Positions 56,359 to 64,000 of a stretch of 64,000 bases of DNA are shown here, one piece after another. Origin of the DNA: Acholeplasma oculi (GTDB taxonomy: Bacteria; Bacillota_I; Bacilli_A; Acholeplasmatales; Acholeplasmataceae); the NCBI RefSeq assembly GCF_900166985.1, contig NZ_FUZK01000001.1, forward strand, positions 248,001 through 312,000. The letters are read 5' to 3'. The notes below the pieces were generated by a model, which searched no databases, was not told where the DNA came from, and saw nothing but the letters and a program-made list of their open reading frames with translations. The first letter of the stretch is position 1, and every line of letters starts with the position of its first letter. Both the position numbers and the translations under genes were made by a program.

Positions 56359-57180
56359 TCATACTTCCATTTCAATTCCAGATTTAAAGCATATTACAAA
56401 GTGGTCATCATAAACACTAACATTCTGGATAATCTTCCTTACTAGGGTATCATCATATCTCAGAGTACGGTATTTGTTCCTGCGGATAAATCCTATAAGT
56501 TCGTCGATCCGATCATTCTCACCACTTAAGGATGCATCTTCCACAAGTAAACTCTGACACTTTTCACGAAGACTATCTATCTCATCTGCGAGAAAATCGT
56601 AATCTTTACCCTTGTTGGCAAGGCTGATCACTTCTTTCTGCTTTTCTTCAAGCAAAGCATTAATCTCTGAAATCTTATATTCTGTGGTGTCGCCAATTAC
56701 CGCACGGATGTTTTCTTCTAGTGTTCTTATCATGTTATCTCCACCGGCAAGGAGTCTATTAATGGCCGTCATAACCGCATCATATAAATCTCCTCCTTTT
56801 ACCGTGCGGTTCTTACACGTTTCAGGACCTTGCTCGATTCTCGTAACGCATCGCCATACAAACTCTTTTCTACCGCGTATATTCCAATACACCCGTCTGT
56901 AAATGTCCCCGCAATCCCCGCAGAAGGTTATGGTGCTCAAAGCATATTTACTGCTATAGATTCTTTTGTTTTTATCTGTTCCTGTGTAAATATTATTCCT
57001 GCGATGAAGTTCTTCCTGAGCCTGTAAAAATAGTTCCTTTGGTATAATCGCCTCATGACTGTTTTCAACATAATACTGTGGGACATGTCCTTCATTCTTA
57101 ACTCTTTTCTTTGTAAGGAAATCCACGGTGAAGGTCTTCTGTAATAGGGCATCACCGATATACTTTTCGTAGCAGAGCAA
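56359..57180 (-). pseudogene. C-terminal part of a large serine recombinase
   Basis: 273 codons. Recombinase linker (VPQYYVENSHEAIIPKELF), then a zinc ribbon (FCGDCGDIYRR, WRCVTR, CKNRTV) and a long coiled coil, as in Tn4451/ICE-type large serine recombinases. The catalytic resolvase domain (about 200 residues) is missing. G+C is visibly higher than nearby, suggesting transfer from a clostridial-type element. What remains is inactive for recombination. Confidence 0.8.
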
Positions 57181-57186
57181 TAAGAG

Positions 57187-57254
<68 letters not shown>

Positions 57255-57255
57255 T

Positions 57256-57967
<712 letters not shown>

Positions 57968-58000
57968 AATTGTCCCACCTTTCCTTTAAATAATAGCTAT

Positions 58001-58029
58001 ATTATACTATAATAGTAGGATTTTTTCAA
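58001..58029 (-). promoter_or_regulatory. cadD promoter
   Basis: Minus-strand -35 TTGAAA (58024-58029), exactly 17 bases, -10 TATAAT (58001-58006). Transcription would begin about 30 bases before the leader ORF. Confidence 0.75.
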
Positions 58030-58278
58030 GTGCGTTGATAGAAATACAAAATGATGGATATTCTTATCATTGTTCCATTACCTTTAATTAAATTTACATC
58101 ACATTGGGTATTATAGTTATTTTAAAGTAACAAGATATTTGTAATAAAATACACAATATTATGGACTTGACTCTAAAAGTTAGACTTAAAACCAACTAAT
58201 AGTTGATAATTTATTTAGTTTAATTTATTTTAATAAATTATATATGATTATGCTGTATATACACTCCTAAGATTTTTA
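58030..58278. other. AT-rich non-coding stretch
   Basis: No ORF, RNA gene or clear hairpin seen between the cadD promoter and the truncated gene to its right. Confidence 0.5.
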
Positions 58279-58501
58279 CTATTGATATGTTCCCATAAGG
58301 TATCTTCCAAATAGAAAAATGGCTTCTAAAATCTCTTGTTTTAACTTATTAAATTCTGATAAATATATAAAGCTATCATTAGACTTCAATTTAATCCTTT
58401 GAGTTTTAACTATGTTACCGTCATAGATTACTTCTACTTTAAAAGATCCTTCTAATGCATTAGGGACTATGAACTGCTTTGTTTCTTCATCTATGATGAA
58501 C
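58279..58501 (-). pseudogene. C-terminal gene fragment cut by the IS3-type element
   Basis: The minus-strand frame reads FIIDEETKQFIVPNALEGSF, then VEVIYDGNIVKTQRIKLKS and ends LFGRYLMGTYQ. The upstream side stops at the IS end at 58502. Joining the IS flanks would place an ATG (at about 59810) right before FIID, so the gene may once have started there. Family unknown. Confidence 0.5.
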
Positions 58502-58555
58502 TGATACCAAAAACCTGTACTTAGTGTAAACTAGAATATATGCAGGAGGCATCAT

Positions 58556-58930
58556 ATGAAAGATAAAAAGAAAAAGAATAGGTTGTGGAGCGGAGAATTC
58601 AAGTTAAAGGTAGTTTTAGACATCATTGAAAATGAACTGTCATACAGTCAAGCGGCACGTAAATATGATATGTATTTATCATCAGGAAGTCTTAATGATA
58701 CACTACCTGCTAGGTGGGTATATCAGTATAGACTCTATGGGAAAGAGCGTTTTTTTCAAACACCTAAAGACTATAGAAAGAATCCAGTTAGAAAGTTTCA
58801 TAAACCATCTAAAGAGGTAGAACAGGATTTAGAACTGAAAGTCAAACATCTAGAAATGGAACTTGAATATACAAAAAAACTTACCGCCTTAATTCAGAAA
58901 CAGGAACGAACAAACAAAAATACCAAGTAG
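58556..58930 (+). CDS. IS3-type OrfA
   Basis: 124 residues. Helix-turn-helix (FKLKVVLDIIENELSYSQAARKYDM) and a C-terminal coiled coil (LELKVKHLEMELEYTKKL). GGAGG precedes the ATG. A slippery run of seven A (58873-58879) followed by C is the probable -1 shift site into orfB. Confidence 0.85.
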   Translation: MKDKKKKNRLWSGEFKLKVVLDIIENELSYSQAARKYDMYLSSGSLNDTLPARWVYQYRLYGKERFFQTPKDYRKNPVRKFHKPSKEVEQDLELKVKHLEMELEYTKKLTALIQKQERTNKNTK

Positions 58931-59760
58931 TCAAGGAATTAAGGCGAAAATATGCATTAAAAGATCTACTTGAGATATCAGGACTTCCAAAGTCGGTTTA
59001 TCACTATTATGAGCATCGTAAAGAAACAGATAAGTATCACGATATCAAGATACTTATTTCAGAGATCTTTGAAGCTAGCAATCGAACTTATGGCTATAGA
59101 CGCATCAAACTCGCCCTTCAAAACTTTTATCAGGTCAAAATAGCCTATAAAACAGTTGTTAAACTTATGAAAGAACTGCATATCGTTTGTAAGGTAAGAA
59201 AAAAGAGATATCGTTATATCTCTCAAATATCGAATAAAATCACACCCAACTTACTCAAAAGAGACTTTAAGAAGGATGATCCTAATATAGCTTGGGTCAC
59301 AGATGTCTCAGAGTTTAGGTTCAATCGTAAACGGTTATATCTATCTGTCATTCAAGACCTTTACAACGGCTAAGTCAAAGGTTATCAAATCTCTAGAAGT
59401 CAAAACCAGGATTTAATTCTTAAGACACTCAAGAAAGCGATTAATCCAAATGAAGATTTATCAAAGCTTCTCATACATTCTGATCAAGGTATCTTATATC
59501 AATCTCCAAAATACCGTAATTATCTTAAAAAATCATCATTTACACAATCCATGAGTGCTAAAGGTAACGCTTATGATAATGCAGTGGTTGAAAGCTTCTT
59601 CGGGACACTTAAATGTGAAACTATATATTTACAAAAGGTTAAATCTTTAACTGATTTAATTAGAACAATTGATGAGTATATCTATTGGTACAATCATGAA
59701 CGGATTAAACTAACGCTAGGTGGGTATTCACCTATACAATATAGACTCATGAATCAATAA
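58879..59760 (+). pseudogene. IS3-type OrfB transposase with nonsense codon
   Basis: In the -1 frame it runs through KYALKDLLEISGLPKSVYHY, RTYGYRRIKLAL, the first Asp (WVTDVSEF), a TAA at 59371-59373 (normally Glu), then LLIHSDQGILYQSP and SAKGNAYDNAVVESFFGTLK with the other catalytic residues. A single nonsense codon splits it. Confidence 0.85.
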
Positions 59761-59842
59761 ATGATACAATAACTACAAAGAACATAAAGTACAAGAAAAT
59801 GGTATCAATTCATAATTTGTCTATTTTAACTGAATTTAGGAA

Positions 59843-59985
59843 CAAAAAAAGGCCTGATGAGTGTATCAGACCTATTCTAGTTAGATGTGTGATGCTACCT
59901 ATTTTGATACAAATTAGCACCCTAACAAAAATTTTAGCACCCTTGATGAAAATTTTAGCACCCCTAGCAATATTTTTAGCACCCC
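59843..59985 (+). repeat. Boundary element copy 8 (hairpin and four L repeats)
   Basis: The A run and hairpin GGCCTGAT...ATCAGACC (59851-59872) are followed by TACCTATTTTGATACAAA and AGCACCC units at 59916, 59936, 59957 and 59978 (20, 21 and 21 bases). The right-hand R block at 60695 closes a unit around the VOC gene. Confidence 0.8.
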
Positions 59986-60014
59986 TAGTTTTTCAGGTTG
60001 TTCTTAGAGGGTTT

Positions 60015-60109
60015 AAATCTCATTATATGCGCTGTGTTGGGATACTAATTTTAAAGCTCAATTTCTAGGTGATCTTAAAATCTAAATATATGCGCCGTGT
60101 TAAATACTA
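60015..60109. repeat. Pair of 32-bp imperfect direct repeats
   Basis: TATATGCGCTGTGTT (60024-60038) and TATATGCGCCGTGTT (60087-60101) lie 63 bases apart, with similar flanks (AAATCT before, ATACT after). They are between the L block and the VOC gene; purpose unknown. Confidence 0.55.
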
Positions 60110-60258
60110 GACTTATTCATCGTTATCCCTTTCTCATATGATATATCATTTCTTAAAATTTTGTTTATTCTGTAAGTTTTAATATCTAAGCATGTTCTTC
60201 TATTTTTTTAGTATATTCGTGTAAAATAGAATCAAAAGTAGAGAGGAAATTCTAAATT

Positions 60259-60621
60259 ATGAGTTTAAAAGTAAATAGTGTCACAGTAGGTCTTTCTGTT
60301 AGTGATTTGAACAAAGCTTCTTTGTGGTATGGAAAACTCTTTGTACTAGAAGAGAGTATGAGTCCTGTAGATGGTATAGTTGAATATTTGGTTGGTCCTA
60401 TTTGGTTACAGTTATTTGAGGGCTCAATAACAGAATCAGATCATGTGTTACGCTTTGAAACCGATGATATTGATAAAGAGTTTATCCGTTTAAAAGATCT
60501 TGGAATACTTACTGAGGAAGTCATAGAAGATATTCCAGGAGTTCTTCGTTATTTAGATTTTAAGGATCCAGATGGTAATCAGTTATCTTTTTACTGGTTG
60601 TATCCTAATGCTTCATTTTAA
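60259..60621 (+). CDS. Glyoxalase/VOC superfamily protein
   Basis: 120 residues, one vicinal-oxygen-chelate unit. VGLSVSDLNKASLWYGKLF opens it and LDFKDPDGNQLSFYWLYP ends with the usual metal-side strand. It may be a dioxygenase, a glyoxalase or a resistance protein; the substrate is unknown. AGAGAGGA precedes the ATG. Its strand is opposite to that of the other cargo genes. It lies between the L block at 59.9 kb and the R block at 60.7 kb. Confidence 0.82.
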   Translation: MSLKVNSVTVGLSVSDLNKASLWYGKLFVLEESMSPVDGIVEYLVGPIWLQLFEGSITESDHVLRFETDDIDKEFIRLKDLGILTEEVIEDIPGVLRYLDFKDPDGNQLSFYWLYPNASF

Positions 60622-60652
60622 TAACTATACCTTTAAAAAATATTTATTAAAT

Positions 60653-60679
60653 AAGTCCGATTTTTTTAGGACTTTTTTT
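60653..60679 (+). terminator. Terminator after VOC gene
   Basis: AAGTCC (60653-60658) pairs with GGACTT (60669-60674), followed by TTTTT. Confidence 0.65.
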
Positions 60680-60694
60680 ATATGTAAAATTATA

Positions 60695-60766
60695 ATCGTG
60701 TAAAAATCCAATAAATCGTGTAAATCCTCTTATAATCGTGTATTTTCAAGGGTAATCGTGTAAAAC
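60695..60766 (+). repeat. R block with four 20-bp repeats
   Basis: ATCGTGTAAA-type units at 60695, 60715, 60735 and 60755, an exact 20-base period. The block is not followed by a hairpin and L block, unlike copies 1, 6 and 7; it may be the outer edge of the array. The sequence just beyond finishes with ACACA, the complement of the TGTGT at the L-block edges. Confidence 0.8.
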
Positions 60767-60775
60767 TTTTTTCAC

Positions 60776-61106
60776 GACTTTTAATACACAACCTTAAGAT
60801 CATCAAAACCCGTTGTTAATTTACAATTAGTTTCTGGCAGAAAGGAGGAAATATCCTTTATGTCAACAAAAAAAGTTTGATCACATTGTATCAAACTTCC
60901 ATAATTTTTGTGGTGTCTCTTTTTACTAAAAAGGTAGCAACTTTTTCCCCTAAATAAAACTAAACAGTAAGTTAAAGTCCGTTTTTGAGTAAATAACGGT
61001 AACCAGTGGTATCTATGGGTAAATGGTGGAAAAATCGGTTGTTTGCGACACTGGTAGTTGAAGATCGTTTTTGAGTAAAATCGAGTAAAAAGCAGTGATA
61101 AGTACT
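60776..61106. other. Non-coding stretch with a hairpin and GTTTTTGAGTAAA repeats
   Basis: No gene. AAGTTTGAT...ATCAAACTT (about 60868-60894) is a hairpin. CGTTTTTGAGTAAA occurs at about 60981 and again at about 61067. Possibly another mobile-element end. Confidence 0.4.
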
Positions 61107-61475
61107 TTATTTACAGAGCCATGAATTGAAACTTTGTGCTTGCGTTAGAAAATTATTCAAGTACTTTTTTTGATTGTCAAGGAATGAAAGATTATCACTA
61201 TGCTTTTCAAAGTCTAATTTCTTAAAATATTGATGAATCAAATGATTTCTTTTTCCTAAAATTTTTTCAAGAGAATTCACCTTGTCATTCGGTAGAATTT
61301 CTGATTTTCTTATCATATCAACAATTTGTCCAAGCGTCATTTCTGCAAAAGTATTTATTCCTAATCTATTAAGTAAATTCCATTCTATATACTGTACAAC
61401 TTTAATTATTTCACCAATTGCTGTGTTTATATCATTTGTTAAATTGGATGTGGTTGGATAGTAATAATAAATCAA
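61107..61475 (-). CDS. HEPN-domain protein with RX4HXY motif
   Basis: 122 residues, all helical. GKRNHLIHQYFKK carries Arg76, His81 and Tyr83, the RX4HXY motif of HepT-type HEPN ribonucleases. The Tyr is the residue AMPylated in HepT/MntA pairs, but no nucleotidyltransferase is present here. The start is TTG, overlapping the TGA of the RNase III gene (TTGA), with GGAGGGG 5 bases upstream: strong translational coupling. A toxin or effector role is inference. Confidence 0.7.
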   Translation of the reverse strand: MIYYYYPTTSNLTNDINTAIGEIIKVVQYIEWNLLNRLGINTFAEMTLGQIVDMIRKSEILPNDKVNSLEKILGKRNHLIHQYFKKLDFEKHSDNLSFLDNQKKYLNNFLTQAQSFNSWLCK

Positions 61476-62509
61476 TTAAACCCCTCCTCAATGATATGCT
61501 CAAGCATTCTAAATGCTGCTTGTTTTTTTGCATCCTTTTTAGAGTTAGCAATCGAATAAAAATAGTACTCATAACCATCTATATGGCATTCTAATCTCCA
61601 CTTATAAACACCATCTTGATATATCTCTTCTTCACTATAACTGGGTTGTTGAATATAACCCTTTTGGAAGAGTTCTTGAAGTTGATTGATTGCTCTATCT
61701 AGTGATGGCTGTCCCACTATATCTTCTACTGAATAAAACAAATCATTTTCCTTTAAGTAATCTATCACTTGTTTAGCAAGATCCATTTTGGCTTCTCTTT
61801 TATTATCTGCCTCAGCAAAAAATTCTTTTTCATCAAGTTCAATTCTAAATTGCCAGTGATAAATGTGTCCTCGATAGTTATCTCCATATCTCCAAATAGC
61901 ATCTTGTGGTGGATTTTCCCACAAGTCATAAAACTCATAGTCTGGTAAACCATATCCTTTTTTTTGATACCATTCTTGAAGCATACCAATATAGTTTTCT
62001 TCAGTTTCTTCAAAGTTATTATCTATATAAGAATCTGGGTCTAGCATGACATCAATGAGTTCATCAAGTATCTCTTGGTCAAAGTCAGAATCAATTGCTA
62101 CTGCTCCGATGATAGCTTCAAACAAATCTTCCTTAACTGAATCTTCATTAATAACTCCTTGTTGTTCATCACCCTTGCCAACTTGCATAAATTCTACAAT
62201 ATCTAGTTCATCCATCTTTTTGGCAAGCATAGATTTTTGGACAAGTTTCTTTTTCTGTTCTGTAAAGTCTTTTTCTGTTTTTGAAGAAACAAGTCCGTGG
62301 TTTTGCTCTTCTGTGAATGAATATACTAAATTCATTAAAATACTATGAGATAGGACACCATCTCCAATAAACTCTAACACCTCATTATCTAAAGTTCCCG
62401 GGTGTTCTTTTGCATACGACCTTCTCGTAAATGCTTGTTCTAATAATCTCTTGTTTTTGAATTCATAAGAAATTGCTGATTCAATCGTTTTAATGATATT
62501 TTGTTTCAT
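61472..62509 (-). CDS. RNase III with two dsRNA-binding domains
   Basis: 345 residues. The RNase III domain spans 1-165 with the signature NEVLEFIGDGVL; all four catalytic acids are present (Glu46, Asp50, Asp128, Glu131). dsRBD 1 is at about 172-253 and dsRBD 2 at 268-342 (SKKDAKKQAAFRML is its second helix). Ordinary bacterial RNase III has about 230 residues and one dsRBD, so this is an extended form. It is not beside acpP, smc or ftsY. GGAGGA precedes the ATG at 62509. It is followed at once by the HEPN gene. Confidence 0.85.
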   Translation of the reverse strand: MKQNIIKTIESAISYEFKNKRLLEQAFTRRSYAKEHPGTLDNEVLEFIGDGVLSHSILMNLVYSFTEEQNHGLVSSKTEKDFTEQKKKLVQKSMLAKKMDELDIVEFMQVGKGDEQQGVINEDSVKEDLFEAIIGAVAIDSDFDQEILDELIDVMLDPDSYIDNNFEETEENYIGMLQEWYQKKGYGLPDYEFYDLWENPPQDAIWRYGDNYRGHIYHWQFRIELDEKEFFAEADNKREAKMDLAKQVIDYLKENDLFYSVEDIVGQPSLDRAINQLQELFQKGYIQQPSYSEEEIYQDGVYKWRLECHIDGYEYYFYSIANSKKDAKKQAAFRMLEHIIEEGFN

Positions 62510-62842
62510 AAAATATCCTCCTTTCATTTTCGATTGGAGGATGTATTTTAATAGCCCAAAAAAGATTGGGACTATACTATTCATAAATTGCTTGATATGA
62601 ATTTTAGGATTTACATAACCACCACGATAGTTAGATAAATCATTTTATTCATATGAATCAGTTATAAATACTACATCCACAAAATTATTTTACATTAATA
62701 ACTACATTTTTACAAATCATTTGTTTTTTGTTAGTTAGTTTCTTAGGTTCAATCTAAAACTTGCTATGCACTTACTTCTCAATATGCTAATTATTGATTT
62801 TACTTAAGATATAATAAACAAAATCTTGTCAATACATACTTC
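62510..62842. other. AT-rich non-coding stretch
   Basis: Upstream of the RNase III gene; presumably holds its promoter, but no box is convincing. Nothing else seen. Confidence 0.5.
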
Positions 62843-63046
62843 TTATAGTAGATAATAATTTGTTGGAAAATAGTTATCTCTGATTTGATATTTTGTAACA
62901 ACCTTTATTTCAAGTTCTTTGAGTTGTTCTTTGACTTCACCAAAATTGATGGCATCTTGAACGATTTTTAAGTCTTCTGAGTATCCCAAGTCGATGATTC
63001 AATCATCATTTGTGTGTGCGACTAGCACATAGATTTTTGTTGGCAT
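62843..63046 (-). pseudogene. Small ORF interrupted by one TGA
   Basis: AAGGAGAAG and an ATG at 63046 open PTKIYVLVAHTNDD, then TGA at codon 16 (62999-63001), IIDLGYSEDLKIVQDAINFG and about 30 further residues to a TAA. Good ribosome site and single stop suggest recent inactivation, probably of a Trp codon. No family recognised. Confidence 0.5.
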
Positions 63047-63589
63047 TTTCTTCTCCTTTTTTGCTTTATATACTTTGTATATAAGTCTTTAAACAAACAA
63101 TACCGCTAAAAGTTTTAAAGTCTACTAAATAGCGAAACTAATTGAAGATAATGTTAGAACAAACCAATTCTGCGATGGAACATACATAAAAAGCATTTGG
63201 AGTGCGAGGTAGAGGTAGGAATGAGCCTATTTTGGATGTCTGTTTACCACATGAGTTTCCGTTTCTATGACTTCAATTACCGCATCGTTACTGTGATTAT
63301 ACCGCCCACCTTAAAGTCCTATGGGTTGGCTCAGAGCATACAAATTAAAGAAATATTATAACTGCAGTATAGGGGGTGCAGTTTAGAATTTTTAAATGCA
63401 CAAAAAAAGACCCAATCAAGGGTCTGAGGTCGTAAAGTTTTGAGTCGTTTTCAAATCCATTTTTCCAAAAAATTGCCCCACGTATTTTGGATGTGGGGCG
63501 TTCGGTGTAGATTACATTAATGTTTTAATTATAGAGGGGGGAGTGCATTACTCTCAAATCGTTTTTTAATTGCTTAATAACATAGACAC
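63047..63589. other. Non-coding stretch with hairpins, possible structured RNA
   Basis: No ORF of note. The part at 63200-63400 is richer in G+C than its surroundings. Two hairpins act as minus-strand terminators: GCCCCAC/GTGGGGC (about 63475-63500) and AGACCC/GGGTCT (about 63408-63425). I could not match it to tmRNA, 6S, SRP or RNase P RNA. Confidence 0.35.
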
Positions 63590-64000
63590 TCACTCATTTG
63601 AAGCTTCTATTGCTGAAAATATGTAGGACATAAATTCTATTAAATCTTCATAGAACTGTATCATTTTATCTCTATCAATACTTTTTACTTCATTATTATT
63701 GATACCCTTATCTGTTGGATACCTATAAAAATCCCCGTGCCTATCTATATTACTAATATAGTGTATTACTTGTTCAACTTTATTAATTTCTTCAATATTC
63801 CAATGGAATTTTTTTGAATACATTGAAAATATCGGTTTTGAATATTTCCATATCTCTTTCAAATCGTGTGTACTCCAAAATATTTCAGGTAAATCTTTAT
63901 TGTTATCTGTTTTTAAGTCACTTTTTGCACTATTATTAAGTGTGTTCACAATCTCTTTAAGATAAATTTCTACCGAATGTCTAAAGCAAAATATTGTTGG
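63590..64000 (-). CDS. HEPN-like helical protein, 5' end outside window
   Basis: The frame is open from 63590 to the right edge. The visible N-terminal side begins IFCFRHSVEIYLKEIV, a pattern seen in HEPN-like and phage-defence helical proteins; later YPTDKG and FIEFMSYIF-like helices follow. No catalytic motif is certain. A terminator hairpin follows its stop at about 63500. Function not known. Confidence 0.5.
   Translation of the reverse strand, partial: PTIFCFRHSVEIYLKEIVNTLNNSAKSDLKTDNNKDLPEIFWSTHDLKEIWKYSKPIFSMYSKKFHWNIEEINKVEQVIHYISNIDRHGDFYRYPTDKGINNNEVKSIDRDKMIQFYEDLIEFMSYIFSAIEASNE

Larger units (their letters stand above)
58502..59807 (+). mobile_element. IS3-family element (1306 bp), full length but inactivated
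   Basis: Ends: TGATACCAAAAACCTGTACT on the left and the complement TGATACCATTTTCTTGTACT on the right. orfA and orfB overlap with a -1 shift site. No target duplication is visible (flanks GAAC and ATTC). The fragment at 41749-42256 is a second copy in the opposite orientation, so the copB-cadA-cadD stretch lies between inverted copies. Confidence 0.88.

Noticed and set aside
62999-63001. Genetic code with TGA as Trp
   Set aside because: Intact genes end with TGA (33220-33222, 61472-61474) and use TGG for Trp, so the TGAs in remnants are better read as mutations.
63300-63345. tRNA-like string GGCTCAGAGCAT
   Set aside because: It resembles a D-arm, but no acceptor stem, anticodon or T-arm can be folded around it.

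Overview
The window is AT-rich (about 30% G+C by eye) and reads with the standard code. TGA is a genuine stop, for example at 33220-33222 and 61472-61474, and Trp codons are TGG. Gene density, Firmicutes-type ribosome binding sites and families such as LemA, the large LemA-partner membrane protein, DegV, PepF and ECF S-components suggest a low-GC Firmicute/Tenericute, most likely an Acholeplasma-like mollicute. This placement is inference; no rRNA or other marker gene is present.

Region 1 (1-31 kb) is ordinary chromosome: a DUF1538 membrane protein, a FrnE-like DsbA protein, asparagine synthase, oligoendopeptidase F, DegV, a LemA pair, ZIP and ChrA transporters, a TetR-controlled ABC-2 exporter, two RNA methyltransferases (RsmH and RlmI types), a MacB-like ABC exporter, glutathione peroxidase, an ECF S-component, two aldo/keto reductases, a MATE pump and several small enzymes. 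Convergent genes are separated by clear bidirectional terminators.

Region 2 (31-39 kb) is a probable exopolysaccharide module. A signalling protein with degenerate lactamase-like, GGDEF and receiver domains overlaps by 4 bp a processive GT2 glycosyltransferase with a HEAT-like N-terminus. A membrane-anchored clan GH-A-like glycosidase follows on the other strand. The first two genes look less AT-biased than their surroundings and lie between two 11-bp direct repeats.

Region 3 (36.6-60.8 kb) is an accessory island. It carries mercuric reductase, a His-rich CopB with CsoR, CadA with CadC, and CadD with a short leader ORF. Insertion-sequence wrecks (IS150-like, two copies of an IS3-type element, IS256 and IS3 fragments, a serine recombinase tail) and small cargo genes of unknown function fill the rest. 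The cargo is punctuated by a recurring boundary element not explained by its genes: 3-4 direct repeats of AATCGTGTAAA at an exact 20-bp period, a terminator hairpin, then 2-4 direct repeats of TTAGCACCC at a 20-21-bp period. These boundaries cut the island into cassette-like units and are the strongest unexplained structure here. They may be ends of an IS21/Tn7-type transposon or joints of an undescribed cassette array.

Region 4 (61-64 kb) holds a two-gene operon of a catalytically intact RNase III with two double-stranded-RNA-binding domains and a HEPN protein with an RX4HXY motif, coupled by a TTGA stop/start overlap. This is a good candidate for an undescribed RNA-targeting defence or toxin-antitoxin system. 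A truncated small ORF, a structured noncoding stretch and a partial HEPN-like protein running off the right edge complete the window.
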